From: Bacteroidia bacterium
GTDB lineage: Bacteria; Bacteroidota; Bacteroidia; J057; JADKCL01
Length of the DNA stretch: 64,000 nt
Reading direction: 5' to 3'
Assembly (NCBI GenBank): GCA_020635905.1
Contig: JACJYV010000005.1
Location: forward strand, 496,001-560,000
A program made the translations under genes and the position numbers. The notes under the pieces were generated by a model, which had not been told where the DNA came from, did not search any database, and worked only from the letters and a program-made list of their open reading frames with translations. Below are positions 44,801-52,482 of this stretch, one piece after another; position 1 is the first letter of the stretch, and each line of letters begins with the position of its first letter.

Positions 44801-47800
44801 AGAACTCAGTTGCACCGTGATATCCTTACAAATTGCAACTGGCGGGGTATTGTCCTCAATGGTCACATTGGCGGTACAGATGGAGTAGTTATTATTCACG
44901 TCCACCACGGCGAGGGTTACCACGTTGGCACCAATGTTATTGCAATCAAATGTATTGGGAGGACTTACCGTGATAAACTGAATGGTACAGTTATCCGTGG
45001 AGCCCCCGTCCACCTGACCGCCGGCAATGCTCACATTGCCCGTGGCATCCAGGCTTACCGTAATATCCTGGCACAAGGCCAGCGGCGGAATTTGATCCTC
45101 AACCGTCACACCCGAAGTACAGGTGCTGCTGTTACCATTGACGTCAGAAGCGGTCAAAGTAACGGTATTGGGGCCGACGCTGGAACAATCAAAGAGATTT
45201 TGCCCGGTACCCAAACTAAGAGATGCCACTCCGCAGGCGTCGTTGGTGCCGCCGTCCACATCATGAGGCGTGATCGAGGCATTGCCGTTATTATCCAGTT
45301 GGATGGTGATATTCTGACAAACTGCCACCGGGGGAACAGTATCCAGAATTGAAACCGTACCCGTACAGTTGCTGCTGTTTCCATTATTATCAACCACGGT
45401 CAGGGTTACCACGTTGTTGGTGGTTACACTCTGGCAGGTGAAGGTCGATTGGGAAATACTCAGAGAGGCAATTCCGCAGGCGTCACTGGAGCCATTATCC
45501 AGATCCTGAGCCGTGATAGAGGCGCTACCCTGGGCATCGAGCTGCAGGGTCAGGTTTTGACAAAGGGCTACGGGAGCGATATTATCCTGAACCGTTACAG
45601 TCGCAGAGCAGGTGCTGCTGTTGCCGTTATTGTCGGTTACGGTTAAGGTCACTGCATTTGCGCCAACATTTGAACAGCCGAAAGTGGTAATGCTCAAGGT
45701 CAGAGAACTAATTCCGCAAGCGTCAGAAGAGCCATTGTTGACCGCAGAAGCCGTGGTAGATCCGGTTCCTGAGGCATTCAGTTGCACTGTTACATCCTGA
45801 CAAAGAGCCACAGGGGCGACGTTGTCCTCCACCTCAACATTGGCCGAACAGGCACTGCTGTTTCCATTATTGTCGGTTACAGTTAAGGTGACGGCATTCG
45901 CGCCTACATTGGAGCAGCCGAAAGTGGTTGTGCTCAGGGAAAGTGAGGCCATGCCGCAGGCGTCATTTGAGCCGTTGTTTACTGCAGAGGCTGTAGTTGA
46001 TCCACTGCCTGAGGCGTTCAGTTGCACCGTTACATCCTGACAAAGGGCCACAGGAGCCACATTATCCTGAACTGTTACGTTGGCCGAACAGGTACTGCTG
46101 TTGCCATGAACATCTGTAACGGTCAAAGTAACCGCGTTGGCGCCTACATTGCTGCAATTGAAACTGGTTTTACTCAGGCTCAGGCTGGAAATTCCACAAT
46201 TATCGGTCGAATTATTGTTCACTGCCGAAGTTGTGGTTGAACCATTTCCAGAAGAATTCAATTGAATGGTCACGTTCTTACAATGGGCAACCGGAGGTTC
46301 ATTATCCACCACATTCACCATAAAGCTGCAATTGGAACTACCCACCGCATTGGTCGCAGTGGCGGTTACCGTGGCACTGCCCACATTGAAGGAAGTTCCC
46401 GGATTTTGCGAATAAGTAATGGTGGAAGGCGGAATTCCAACCCCATCCGTGGCGGCAAAATTTACCACTGCACTGCACTGTCCCGCATCGTTGTTGACCG
46501 TAATATTGCCTGGGCAAACAATGGAAGGAGCCACCCCCGAAACGGTGATGGTGAAGGAGCAGGTGGCGGTGAGGCCAGAACCGTCTGTCACCGTGTAAGC
46601 AACCGTACTGGTACCAATGGGGAAGGTAGAGCCGCTGGCCAAACCACCACTCTGAACGGTTGTTGAGCCGGGACAATTATCCGTGCCAGCCGGAGCCGTA
46701 AAGGAAACGGTTGCACCAGCCGGACTGGTGGCAACGGCAGTGATATTGGCTGGGCATGAAATTGCGGGAGCAACATTGTCGCGGGTAATCACCACATCAT
46801 CCTGTGAATCCGGGCAAACCCCATTGGCCAAAGTCCATCTGAAGGTATTTGGACCCACACTCAAACCACTTACGGCCGTGCCAGGATTGGTGGCAGAAGC
46901 AAAAGTACCTGTTCCACTAACTACGGTCCAGATTCCTCCGCCAGTTATGGGTGAATTTCCCGAAAGGGTCGCTGTGGTACCGCAGACAAACTGGTTCGGA
47001 CCCGCATTTGCGGTCACAGGCTGATCAACCGTTACAGCCACAGAATTGGAACTCGCGGTACCACAGCCATTTCCAGTACAATTTCTCACCACCCGGTAAT
47101 AAGTCGTGGAAGTCAACGCAGGCGTGGCATACGTTGAGCCTGTGGCTCCCGAAATGCTGGTCCAGGTTGAATTGTTCGGGGAACTTTGCCATTGGAACGA
47201 ACAACTACCCGTACCGCCCGATGCGGAAGATGAAAGCGAAGCCGATCCGCCAGAACAAATCGTGGTGGCTCCTGATGCCGAAATCGAAGGATCAGCTACT
47301 ACGGTTACAGCCACAGAATTGGAAGTCGCGGAACCACAGCCATTTCCAGTACAATTTCTCACCACCCGGTAATAAGTCGTAGAAGTCAACGCAGGGGTGG
47401 CATATGTCGAGCCTGTGGCTCCCGAAATGCTGGTCCAGGTGGAGTTATTGGGGGAACTTTGCCATTGGAACGAACAACTACCCGTACCGCCCGATGCGGA
47501 AGATGAAAGCGAAGCCGATCCGCCAGAACAAATCGTGGTGGCTCCTGATGCCGAAATCGAAGGATCAGCCACTACAGTTACAGCCACAGAATTGGAAGTC
47601 GCGGTACCACAGCCATTTCCAGTACAATTTCTCACCACCCGGTAATAAGTTGTAGAAGTCAACCCAGGCGTGGCATACGTTGAGCCTGTGGCTCCCGAAA
47701 TGCTGGTCCAGGTGGAGTTATTGGGGGAACTTTGCCATTGGAACGAACAACTACCCGTACCGCCCGATGCGGAAGATGAAAGCGAAGCCGATCCGCCAGA

Positions 47801-50800
47801 ACAAATCGTGGTGGCTCCTGATGCCGAAATCGAAGGATCAGCTACTACGGTTACAGCCACAGAATTGGAAGTCGCGGAACCACAGCCATTTCCAGTACAA
47901 TTTCTCACCACCCGGTAATAAGTCGTAGAAGTCAACGCAGGGGTGGCATACGTCGAGCCTGTGGCTCCCGAAATGCTGGTCCAGGTTGAATTGTTCGGGG
48001 AACTTTGCCATTGGAACGAACAACTACCCGTACCGCCCGATGCGGAAGATGAAAGCGAAGCCGATCCGCCAGAACAAATCGTGGTGGCTCCTGATGCCGA
48101 AATCGAAGGATCAGCTACTACGGTTACAGCCACAGAATTGGAAGTCGCGGTACCACAGCCATTTCCAGTACAATTTCTCACCACCCGGTAATAAGTCGTG
48201 GAAGTCAACGCAGGCGTGGCATACGTCGAGCCTGTGGCTCCCGAAATGCTGGTCCAGGTGGAGTTATTGGGGGAACTTTGCCATTGGAACGAACAACTAC
48301 CCGTACCGCCCGATGCGGAAGATGAAAGCGAAGCCGATCCGCCAGAACAAATCGTGGTGGCTCCTGATGCCGAAATCGAAAGATCAGCCACTACGGTTAC
48401 AGCCACAGAATTGGAAGTCGCGGTACCACAGCCATTTCCAGTACAATTTCTCACCACCCGGTAATAAGTTGTAGAAGTCAATGCAGGCGTGGCATAAGTC
48501 GAGCCTGTGGCTCCCGAAATGCTGGTCCAGGTGGAGTTGTTGGGGGAACTTTGCCATTGGAACGAACAACCTCCCGTACCGCCCGATGCGGAAGATGAAA
48601 GCGAAGCCGATCCGCCAGAACAAATCGTGGTGGCTCCTGATGCCGAAATCGAAGGATCAGCTACTACGGTTACAGCCACAGAATTGGAAGTCGCGGTACC
48701 ACAGCCATTTCCAGTACAATTTCTCACCACCCGGTAATAAGTCGTAGAAGTCAACGCAGGCGTGGCATAAGTCGAGCCTGTGGCTCCCGAAATGCTGGTC
48801 CAGGTGGAGTTATTGGGGGAACTTTGCCATTGGAACGAACAACTTCCCGTACCGCCCGATGCGGAAGATGAAAGCGAAGCAGATCCGCCAGAACAAATCG
48901 TGGTGGCTCCTGATGCCGAAATCGAAGGATCAGCAACCACAGTTACGGTCTGTACATTTGAATAAGGATCATTACAACCCGATCCATTGCTGATTCGCCT
49001 GACCCTGTAATAAGTGGTGGTGGTCAGGACTCCTGTATTGTAGGTACTGGCCGTTGCGCCACTGATATTGGTCCAGGTTGAGTTGTTGGGCGAACTTTGC
49101 CATTGATATGAGCTTGAACCCGTTCCACCGCTGGTGCTGGATGAAAGGGTAAGGCTGCCGCCTGAACAAATGGTTCCACCGCCTGATGAGCTGATGGTGG
49201 GATCCGGAACCACGGTGACGGTCTGTACATTTGAGGTTGCCTGATTACAACCCGTTCCCGAACATCTTCTGATCACCCGGTAATAGGTGGTTGCGCTCAG
49301 CGCACCCGTATTGTAGGTGGAAGCCGTGGCACCTGAAATGGTGGTCCAGGTGCTGTTATTGGGACTACTTTGCCATTCATAGGTACAACTGCCAGTTCCC
49401 CCCGAGGCAGATGAGCTGAGATTCAGGCTCCCCCCAACACAAATGGTTCCTCCCCCGGAGGAAGTGATGGAAGGATCAGCGACCACCGTGATGGTGACCA
49501 CATTTGAGGTCGGATCAGAACAGCCGGATCCGGTACAATTTCTGACCAATCTGTAATAAGTCGTGGAGGTCAGGGATGGAGTATTATAAGTGCTGCCTGT
49601 GGCGCCTGAAATGGAAGTCCAGGTGCTGTTATTGGGCGAACTTTGCCATTGATAGGAACAGCCCGTGCCCCCCGAGGTGCTGGACGAAAGACTGGCAGTG
49701 CCGCCCGAGCAAATGGTGGTATTACCCGAGGCAGAAATGGTGGGATCAGCGACCACGGTGACGGTCTGAACGTTGGAATAGGGATCAGAACAACCCGAAC
49801 CAGTACAAATTCTTCGCACCCGGTAGTAGGTAGTGGTCGAAAGCGCAGGCGTGGTGTAGGTACTACCTGTGGCTCCCGGGATATTGGTCCAGGTACTGTT
49901 ATTGGGAGAGCTTTGCCACTGATAGGAACAACCCGTTCCATTGGACGTGCTGGCAGTCAGGGTTCGGGTGCCCCCAACGCAGATGGTTCCGCCTCCGGAA
50001 GTTGAAACTGAGGGATCAGCCACGACCGTGACCGTAACTGAATTTGAGTAAGGATCGTTACAGCCAGTTCCATTGCTTATCCGCTGAACCCGGTAAAACG
50101 TAGTGGCCGAAAGCGCCCCGGTATTATAGGTAGATGAAGTTGCTCCTGAAATATTTGTCCAGGTGGAGTTGTTGGGGGAACTTTGCCACTGATAGGAGGC
50201 CGAACCTGTGCCGCCACTGGTAGAAGAGCTCAGAGTAACACTTCCACCCACGCAGATGGTAGTGCCGCCAGAAGCACTGATCGTGGGATCGGCAACCACG
50301 GTAATGGTAAGGGTGTTGGTATATGCGGCAGGATTACATCCATCGATGACCCTCCTTCTGTAGCAGGTGGTAGTGGTAAGCGCAGGAGGATTGTAGGTTG
50401 TTCCCGTGGCCCCGGAAATGTTGGTCCAGGAACCAGAGCAATTTACCCGTTGCTGCCATTGATAAGTATAGGGTGTTTGTCCGCCAGAAGCAGAGGCACT
50501 GTTTCCAAATGAACCCAAATTTCCTCCTGAGCAAATTGTTCCCCCCCCGCTGATGGAGCCGGGGTTGATGGCCGGGCAGGAAACATAGGTAAAAACTACC
50601 TGTCCGTTCCCGGTTTTGACATTTCCCGAAGTGGAGCCGCTTGTAACCCCACCAATATAACCTGATCCTCCCGCACCGCTCTGACCGGTCCAGTTATTAT
50701 TTGAATTATAAAGACCATTTTGCCCGGTAAGTCCTCCTCCATAGCCCCCGGGTTGGGGAGTTGCACTCCCTCCCTGACTACTGGAAACTTCGTTTCCACC

Positions 50801-51538
50801 TGTTCCCCCAAACCCAAGGCCGCCTGCTGTACCATTGGTGGGTCCGCCTGAAGTCCAGGTGGTAACCCCACCAGCTCCGCCACTGCTCTGGGTTCCTCCG
50901 GTTGGTACAGGACCTCCGGGAGGAATGCCAGGCCAGCCTGCGCCGCCACCGCCGCCGTAGTATCCACCACCACCACCGCCGCCGGTACCCCGTCCACATC
51001 CTGCTTCCCTGTGTCCACCTGCACCACCACCACCGGCAGCCACAATTACCCGGTTACCCAGGCCCGACCCTCCAATCCTGACGTCTGAGGCACCGCCCCC
51101 GCCACCACCTCTGGCCACTGTACACGGAGATGTGCCCGCATTTCCTCCGCCGTTCCATCCACCTGCGGTGGAGGTTCCTCCCCCACCCCCTACATACACC
51201 CTGATCAGGGTGCCGGGAGTTACAGCCCGGACGCCGGTCGCATAACCGCCCCGGCCTCCAATAGCATCGTTATTGGAACTGTTTCTGCCCTGGGCACCCC
51301 AGGCCTGAATGGTGATGGACGTCACCCCGGCCGGAACGGTCCAGTTTTGCACCCCTCCCGTGTAATTGAAGGTGGCAGAAACCGTTTGAGCCTGCAAAAC
51401 AGGATTACTCAATATTACCCCCAAAATGAGAAGTAAAGAAATTCGGGTAATTCTCTGGAATAAGGCAACCTTATTACCTGTGAATCTTGGCGGAATTGTT
51501 GGAAAAAGCATAAAAAAAAGGGTTAGGAAAAAAATCAA
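38801..51538 (-). CDS. 4,245-residue modular SprB-like adhesin with T9SS type A domain
   Basis: A secreted giant. The signal peptide ends SNPVLQAQ (about 51); the ATG at 51511 is an alternative start. Order of modules: a glycine-rich head (about 55-320, GGGGGASDVRIGG); thirteen Ig-like repeats of 91 residues (SGGTTICVGGSVTLSSS ... YQWQSSPNNSTW), the last seven nearly identical; a spacer; two HYR domains; eight repeats of about 80 residues (PVALCQDVTVQL), the last split by an inserted domain; two more HYR domains; ten 87-residue repeats and one variant (VPPVALCQDLTIQLSAGTNN); four SprB-like repeats (YNISCNGQTDGQATVSVTGG); a Cys-rich stretch; a type A T9SS tail (FEAFPNPFEEKTTLRFTL). SprB of Flavobacterium is a mobile gliding adhesin, so surface adhesion or gliding is plausible. 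Type A rather than type B anchoring is notable. Confidence 0.9.
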   Translation of the reverse strand: MIFFLTLFFMLFPTIPPRFTGNKVALFQRITRISLLLILGVILSNPVLQAQTVSATFNYTGGVQNWTVPAGVTSITIQAWGAQGRNSSNNDAIGGRGGYATGVRAVTPGTLIRVYVGGGGGTSTAGGWNGGGNAGTSPCTVARGGGGGGASDVRIGGSGLGNRVIVAAGGGGAGGHREAGCGRGTGGGGGGGYYGGGGGAGWPGIPPGGPVPTGGTQSSGGAGGVTTWTSGGPTNGTAGGLGFGGTGGNEVSSSQGGSATPQPGGYGGGLTGQNGLYNSNNNWTGQSGAGGSGYIGGVTSGSTSGNVKTGNGQVVFTYVSCPAINPGSISGGGTICSGGNLGSFGNSASASGGQTPYTYQWQQRVNCSGSWTNISGATGTTYNPPALTTTTCYRRRVIDGCNPAAYTNTLTITVVADPTISASGGTTICVGGSVTLSSSTSGGTGSASYQWQSSPNNSTWTNISGATSSTYNTGALSATTFYRVQRISNGTGCNDPYSNSVTVTVVADPSVSTSGGGTICVGGTRTLTASTSNGTGCSYQWQSSPNNSTWTNIPGATGSTYTTPALSTTTYYRVRRICTGSGCSDPYSNVQTVTVVADPTISASGNTTICSGGTASLSSSTSGGTGCSYQWQSSPNNSTWTSISGATGSTYNTPSLTSTTYYRLVRNCTGSGCSDPTSNVVTITVVADPSITSSGGGTICVGGSLNLSSSASGGTGSCTYEWQSSPNNSTWTTISGATASTYNTGALSATTYYRVIRRCSGTGCNQATSNVQTVTVVPDPTISSSGGGTICSGGSLTLSSSTSGGTGSSSYQWQSSPNNSTWTNISGATASTYNTGVLTTTTYYRVRRISNGSGCNDPYSNVQTVTVVADPSISASGATTICSGGSASLSSSASGGTGSCSFQWQSSPNNSTWTSISGATGSTYATPALTSTTYYRVVRNCTGNGCGTATSNSVAVTVVADPSISASGATTICSGGSASLSSSASGGTGGCSFQWQSSPNNSTWTSISGATGSTYATPALTSTTYYRVVRNCTGNGCGTATSNSVAVTVVADLSISASGATTICSGGSASLSSSASGGTGSCSFQWQSSPNNSTWTSISGATGSTYATPALTSTTYYRVVRNCTGNGCGTATSNSVAVTVVADPSISASGATTICSGGSASLSSSASGGTGSCSFQWQSSPNNSTWTSISGATGSTYATPALTSTTYYRVVRNCTGNGCGSATSNSVAVTVVADPSISASGATTICSGGSASLSSSASGGTGSCSFQWQSSPNNSTWTSISGATGSTYATPGLTSTTYYRVVRNCTGNGCGTATSNSVAVTVVADPSISASGATTICSGGSASLSSSASGGTGSCSFQWQSSPNNSTWTSISGATGSTYATPALTSTTYYRVVRNCTGNGCGSATSNSVAVTVVADPSISASGATTICSGGSASLSSSASGGTGSCSFQWQSSPNNSTWTSISGATGSTYATPALTSTTYYRVVRNCTGNGCGTASSNSVAVTVDQPVTANAGPNQFVCGTTATLSGNSPITGGGIWTVVSGTGTFASATNPGTAVSGLSVGPNTFRWTLANGVCPDSQDDVVITRDNVAPAISCPANITAVATSPAGATVSFTAPAGTDNCPGSTTVQSGGLASGSTFPIGTSTVAYTVTDGSGLTATCSFTITVSGVAPSIVCPGNITVNNDAGQCSAVVNFAATDGVGIPPSTITYSQNPGTSFNVGSATVTATATNAVGSSNCSFMVNVVDNEPPVAHCKNVTIQLNSSGNGSTTTSAVNNNSTDNCGISSLSLSKTSFNCSNVGANAVTLTVTDVHGNSSTCSANVTVQDNVAPVALCQDVTVQLNASGSGSTTASAVNNGSNDACGMASLSLSTTTFGCSNVGANAVTLTVTDNNGNSSACSANVEVEDNVAPVALCQDVTVQLNASGTGSTTASAVNNGSSDACGISSLTLSITTFGCSNVGANAVTLTVTDNNGNSSTCSATVTVQDNIAPVALCQNLTLQLDAQGSASITAQDLDNGSSDACGIASLSISQSTFTCQSVTTNNVVTLTVVDNNGNSSNCTGTVSILDTVPPVAVCQNITIQLDNNGNASITPHDVDGGTNDACGVASLSLGTGQNLFDCSSVGPNTVTLTASDVNGNSSTCTSGVTVEDQIPPLALCQDITVSLDATGNVSIAGGQVDGGSTDNCTIQFITVSPPNTFDCNNIGANVVTLAVVDVNNNYSICTANVTIEDNTPPVAICKDITVQLSSGGTVSIAGQDVDNSSTDACGIQSYVVSPSSFDCSDQGSNPVTLTVTDVNGNSSTCSASVRVEDNVDPIAICQDVTVQLDANGNASTTAQAVDNGSNDACGIVNLSLDVTSFDCSNLGANQVTLTVTDGSTTGGGGGGGGQQLDQSQTTTTTRKATLWQSFTAAVTGQLTQIDLIMHASSTTNTKNLTIYAGAGTGGTQLSGPQTLTFSTNSVFESFTLSTPIPVVAGQVYTISLVGFTSTRISYAAGTNPYAGGEMDVVGGLDDLAFRTYVTTSGGSNGNSPNTATCTATVTVQDNIPPTISCPPTQNLIATSAAGATATFTNPVGSDNCPSTTAQTAGLPSGSTFPIGSTTNTFTVTDASGNTASCSFDINVVGVPPAIVCPADITVNTTSGQCDGVATYTATDPVGIPASTITYTIAPGSTFPLGSTSVTATATNSVGSSSCSFIVTVEDHEAPVALCQDLTIQLSAGTNNGDGAASITATQVDNGSNDACGITSLVLDNTSFDCSNVSTSPNTVTLTVTDVNGNQSTCTAGITVEDNVPPVALCQDLTIQLSAGTNNGDGAASITPQQVNNGSSDNCSVANLALDNTSFDCSDVSTSPNTVTLTVTDVNGNQSTCTAGITVEDNVPPVALCQNLTIQLSAGTNNGDGAVSITPQQVDIGSSDNCSVANLALDNTSFDCSDVSTSPNTVTLTVTDVNGNQSTCTAGITVEDNVPPVAICQDLTIQLSAGTNNGDGAASITPQQMNNGSSDNCSVANLALDNTSFDCSDVSTSPNTVTLTVTDVNGNQSTCTAGITVEDNVPPVAICQDLTIQLSAGTNNGDGAASITPQQVDNGSSDNCTVASLALNNTSFSCADVSTSPNTVTLTVTDVNGNQTTCTAGITVEDNVPPVALCQDLTIQLSAGTNNGDGAASITPQQVDNGSSDNCTVASLALDNTSFDCSDVSTSPNTVTLTVTDVNGNQSTCTAGITVEDNVPPVALCQNLTIQLSAGTNNGDGAASITPQQVDNGSSDNCTVASLALDNTSFSCADVSTSPNTVTLTVTDVNGNQSTCTAGITVEDNVPPVALCQNLTIQLSAGTNNGDGAASITPQQVDNGSSDNCTVASLALDNTSFDCSDVSTSPNTVTLTVTDVNGNQSTCTAGITVEDNVPPVALCQDLTIQLSAGTNNGDGAASITPQQVDNGSSDNCTVANLALDNTSFNCGDVSTSPNTVTLTVTDVNGNQSTCTAGITVEDNVPPVALCKDLTIQLSAGTNNGDGAASITPQQVDNGSSDNCTVASLALDNTSFSCADVSTSPNTVTLTVTDVNGNQSTCTAGITVEDNIAPIALCQDITINTDSTGFVAITPQQIDNGSSDNCTVASLAVNPNTFDCNDKGQNPVVLTVTDVNGNVSTCNATVTVTNDALVCSTSSPTFACGYNISCNGQTDGQATVSVTGGCLPYTYLWTDGQLTSTAINLAAGTYSVTVTDGVGDQTTCTITLTEPAQLVDGFSIPTFACGYNVSCNGASDGSIDYSLSGGCQPYTYSWTGPNGYTFSGQDPQNITAGTYNVTATDQNGCFVTNSFTLTEPAPLAGSTVIPTYACGYNISCNGNSDGSIDYSMTGGCQPYSYSWSGPNGFTATSQDISNLVAGTYNVTTTDANGCSLTQSFTLTQPAVMQITSLVPSVFAGGYNIGCNGGANGKITVNIAGGASCQAYTVTLSGPVSGTQTGGTPRIFTGLTAGTYTVTVTDANGCTDVSTITLTQAPPLSVDAGVDRLVILNTPFLCPTITAIPTGGVAPYSYYWFRLPSPLPFLNGQTMIDCPTTTTTYVVRIKDANSCVAFDTVVVNVIQRNAVGNPDCDTLGFKFCFFETCTDTCIRTGNVIDSLASYTIQGNCLGDCDNCGPCANQGSKVAMPEEDGQGNSAASAEFLTNEPTFEAFPNPFEEKTTLRFTLPKADQVTVLVFDLRGELVGTLFDGQVEANERTEVTFQPENVTEGVYISKLVTGSGAVFYRKLILVR
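40830..43440 (-). repeat. ten tandem 261-bp coding repeats
   Basis: Each unit encodes 87 residues that start PPVALCQDLTIQLSAG and contain VTLTVTDVNGNQSTC. Variants FDCSDVS and FSCADVS, QDL and QNL, and ALC and AIC are shuffled between units rather than ordered, which points to exchange between copies. Confidence 0.9.
43955..44430 (-). other. domain inserted inside a coding repeat, with glycine linkers
   Basis: The eighth 80-residue repeat is interrupted after VTLTVTDGSTT by eight Gly residues and a foreign domain (LWQSFTAAVTGQLTQIDLIM; VFESFTLSTPIPVVAGQVYT) and resumes with TATCTATVTVQDN. The insert is about 155 residues and resembles the DUF4082/choice-of-anchor type of carbohydrate-binding-like sandwich. 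It closes with a Gly/Ser/Asn linker. Confidence 0.7.
47030..48945 (-). repeat. seven near-identical 273-bp coding repeats
   Basis: Seven units encode 91-residue Ig-like repeats that begin SISASGATTICSGGSASLSS. Only a few positions vary (for example GTATSNS or GSATSNS). About 200 bases that end near 47403 match the sequence two units away (offset 546) base for base as far as I could follow. Confidence 0.9.
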
Positions 51539-51552
51539 GAAATTGTCCTGAT

Positions 51553-51578
51553 CTTCTGAACCACAAAAAGTTCAGAAG
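51553..51578 (-). promoter_or_regulatory. leader hairpin of the giant adhesin gene
   Basis: A perfect 9-bp stem, CTTCTGAAC with GTTCAGAAG, and an eight-base loop, 15 bases before the ATG at 51538. No T run follows on the minus strand. Confidence 0.4.
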
Positions 51579-51639
51579 TATGATGGTACAGGCCATTTGC
51601 CACCAGGATTCACCGGGCGGCTCAGACCATTGAATGAGA

Positions 51640-52044
51640 TTATTTGGGAGTTGTTCCGGCCTGGGAAGCCGCAAAAGCCCGAAGCTTGCCAGCCAGCACC
51701 TCACTGAGGTCTGAAGGATTTACCCCCCTGAGGGATAAAACCAGTTGGCTGGACTCCTGGCTGAGGTCGAATTTCAGGGTGGAACTTTCTTGCTGAAGGG
51801 CAATAAAAAATGCCTGCAAACTTTCTCCGGAATTACCTTTTAAAGCAGCCACTCCTTCGCCGGCGGCATTGGAAATACCGCCATTCTCAAGGTACCACAA
51901 AAAGGAAGATTCGACATCTGGATTTCCGGCATCATTGGCTGGAATAATTTCCAATTGAGTGGGCCAGTTGACCACAGACTGGGCTTTTGCATTGAATCCT
52001 GACATTAGCAGCAGGATAAATGCGGCAATGTAAATAGTTCTCAT
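51640..52044 (-). CDS. small secreted protein, function unknown
   Basis: A 134-residue protein with a signal peptide ending GFNAKAQ (about 22) and no lipobox. The mature part is rich in Gln, Ser and Leu with two likely amphipathic helices (ESLQAFFIALQQESSTLKF; PSDLSEVLAGKLRAFAASQA). I do not recognise the family. It is upstream of the giant adhesin on the same strand, with about 100 bases between, so the two may share a transcript and it could assist that protein; this is inference from position only. Confidence 0.6.
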   Translation of the reverse strand: MRTIYIAAFILLLMSGFNAKAQSVVNWPTQLEIIPANDAGNPDVESSFLWYLENGGISNAAGEGVAALKGNSGESLQAFFIALQQESSTLKFDLSQESSQLVLSLRGVNPSDLSEVLAGKLRAFAASQAGTTPK

Positions 52045-52482
52045 ATTCTCAATAGCTTAAAAACAAAAAGGAGGTTCGCCAAATTCTAATTTACTCCAAC
52101 CAATTCACCGACTGACAAACCATTAGCACCACGCTCCCGCGCCATTGCCAAAAAGCACATCAGGGTCAAAAATGGTTAGAAAAAATCCGATTCAGATCCC
52201 CACCTGAAATCGCAAATTAGGTAAAAACAACTCCTGCTGCAATCCATCACCCTTATTTTATATAAAAAAATATGTCAAAATCATTTTTACCCGATACGAA
52301 AACCACCCATTTTTATAAAAATTCCTCCCCAAAAATTCCCCAAAACCACCTGTCGGTCACATTCAGGTGATTTATTACCAGGCGCAACAATTGAGAAAAG
52401 CAGGTCCAATGCCACCAGCTTTGCATTATTGATCTAAGCAGATTTTCCTTATGTTTGATAACAGAACTTTTAAAAAATCCCA
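52045..52482. other. AT-rich divergent intergenic region
   Basis: A 438-base gap between divergent genes. No frame, repeat or strong hairpin was seen apart from the -7 element at 52450-52457. AT content is high at 52250-52330. Confidence 0.4.
52450..52457 (+). promoter_or_regulatory. -7 element TATGTTTG before the second TMTC-like gene
   Basis: An exact TAnnTTTG match. It contains the nearest ATG (52451), so that ATG is probably promoter sequence and not a start. Transcription would begin near 52463, which supports the TTG start at 52483. Confidence 0.5.

Noticed and set aside
41000..48965. Many plus-strand frames of 60-160 codons at 261- or 273-bp spacing
   Set aside because: They are shadows of the minus-strand adhesin repeats; their regular spacing follows the repeat period, and their products look like no protein family.
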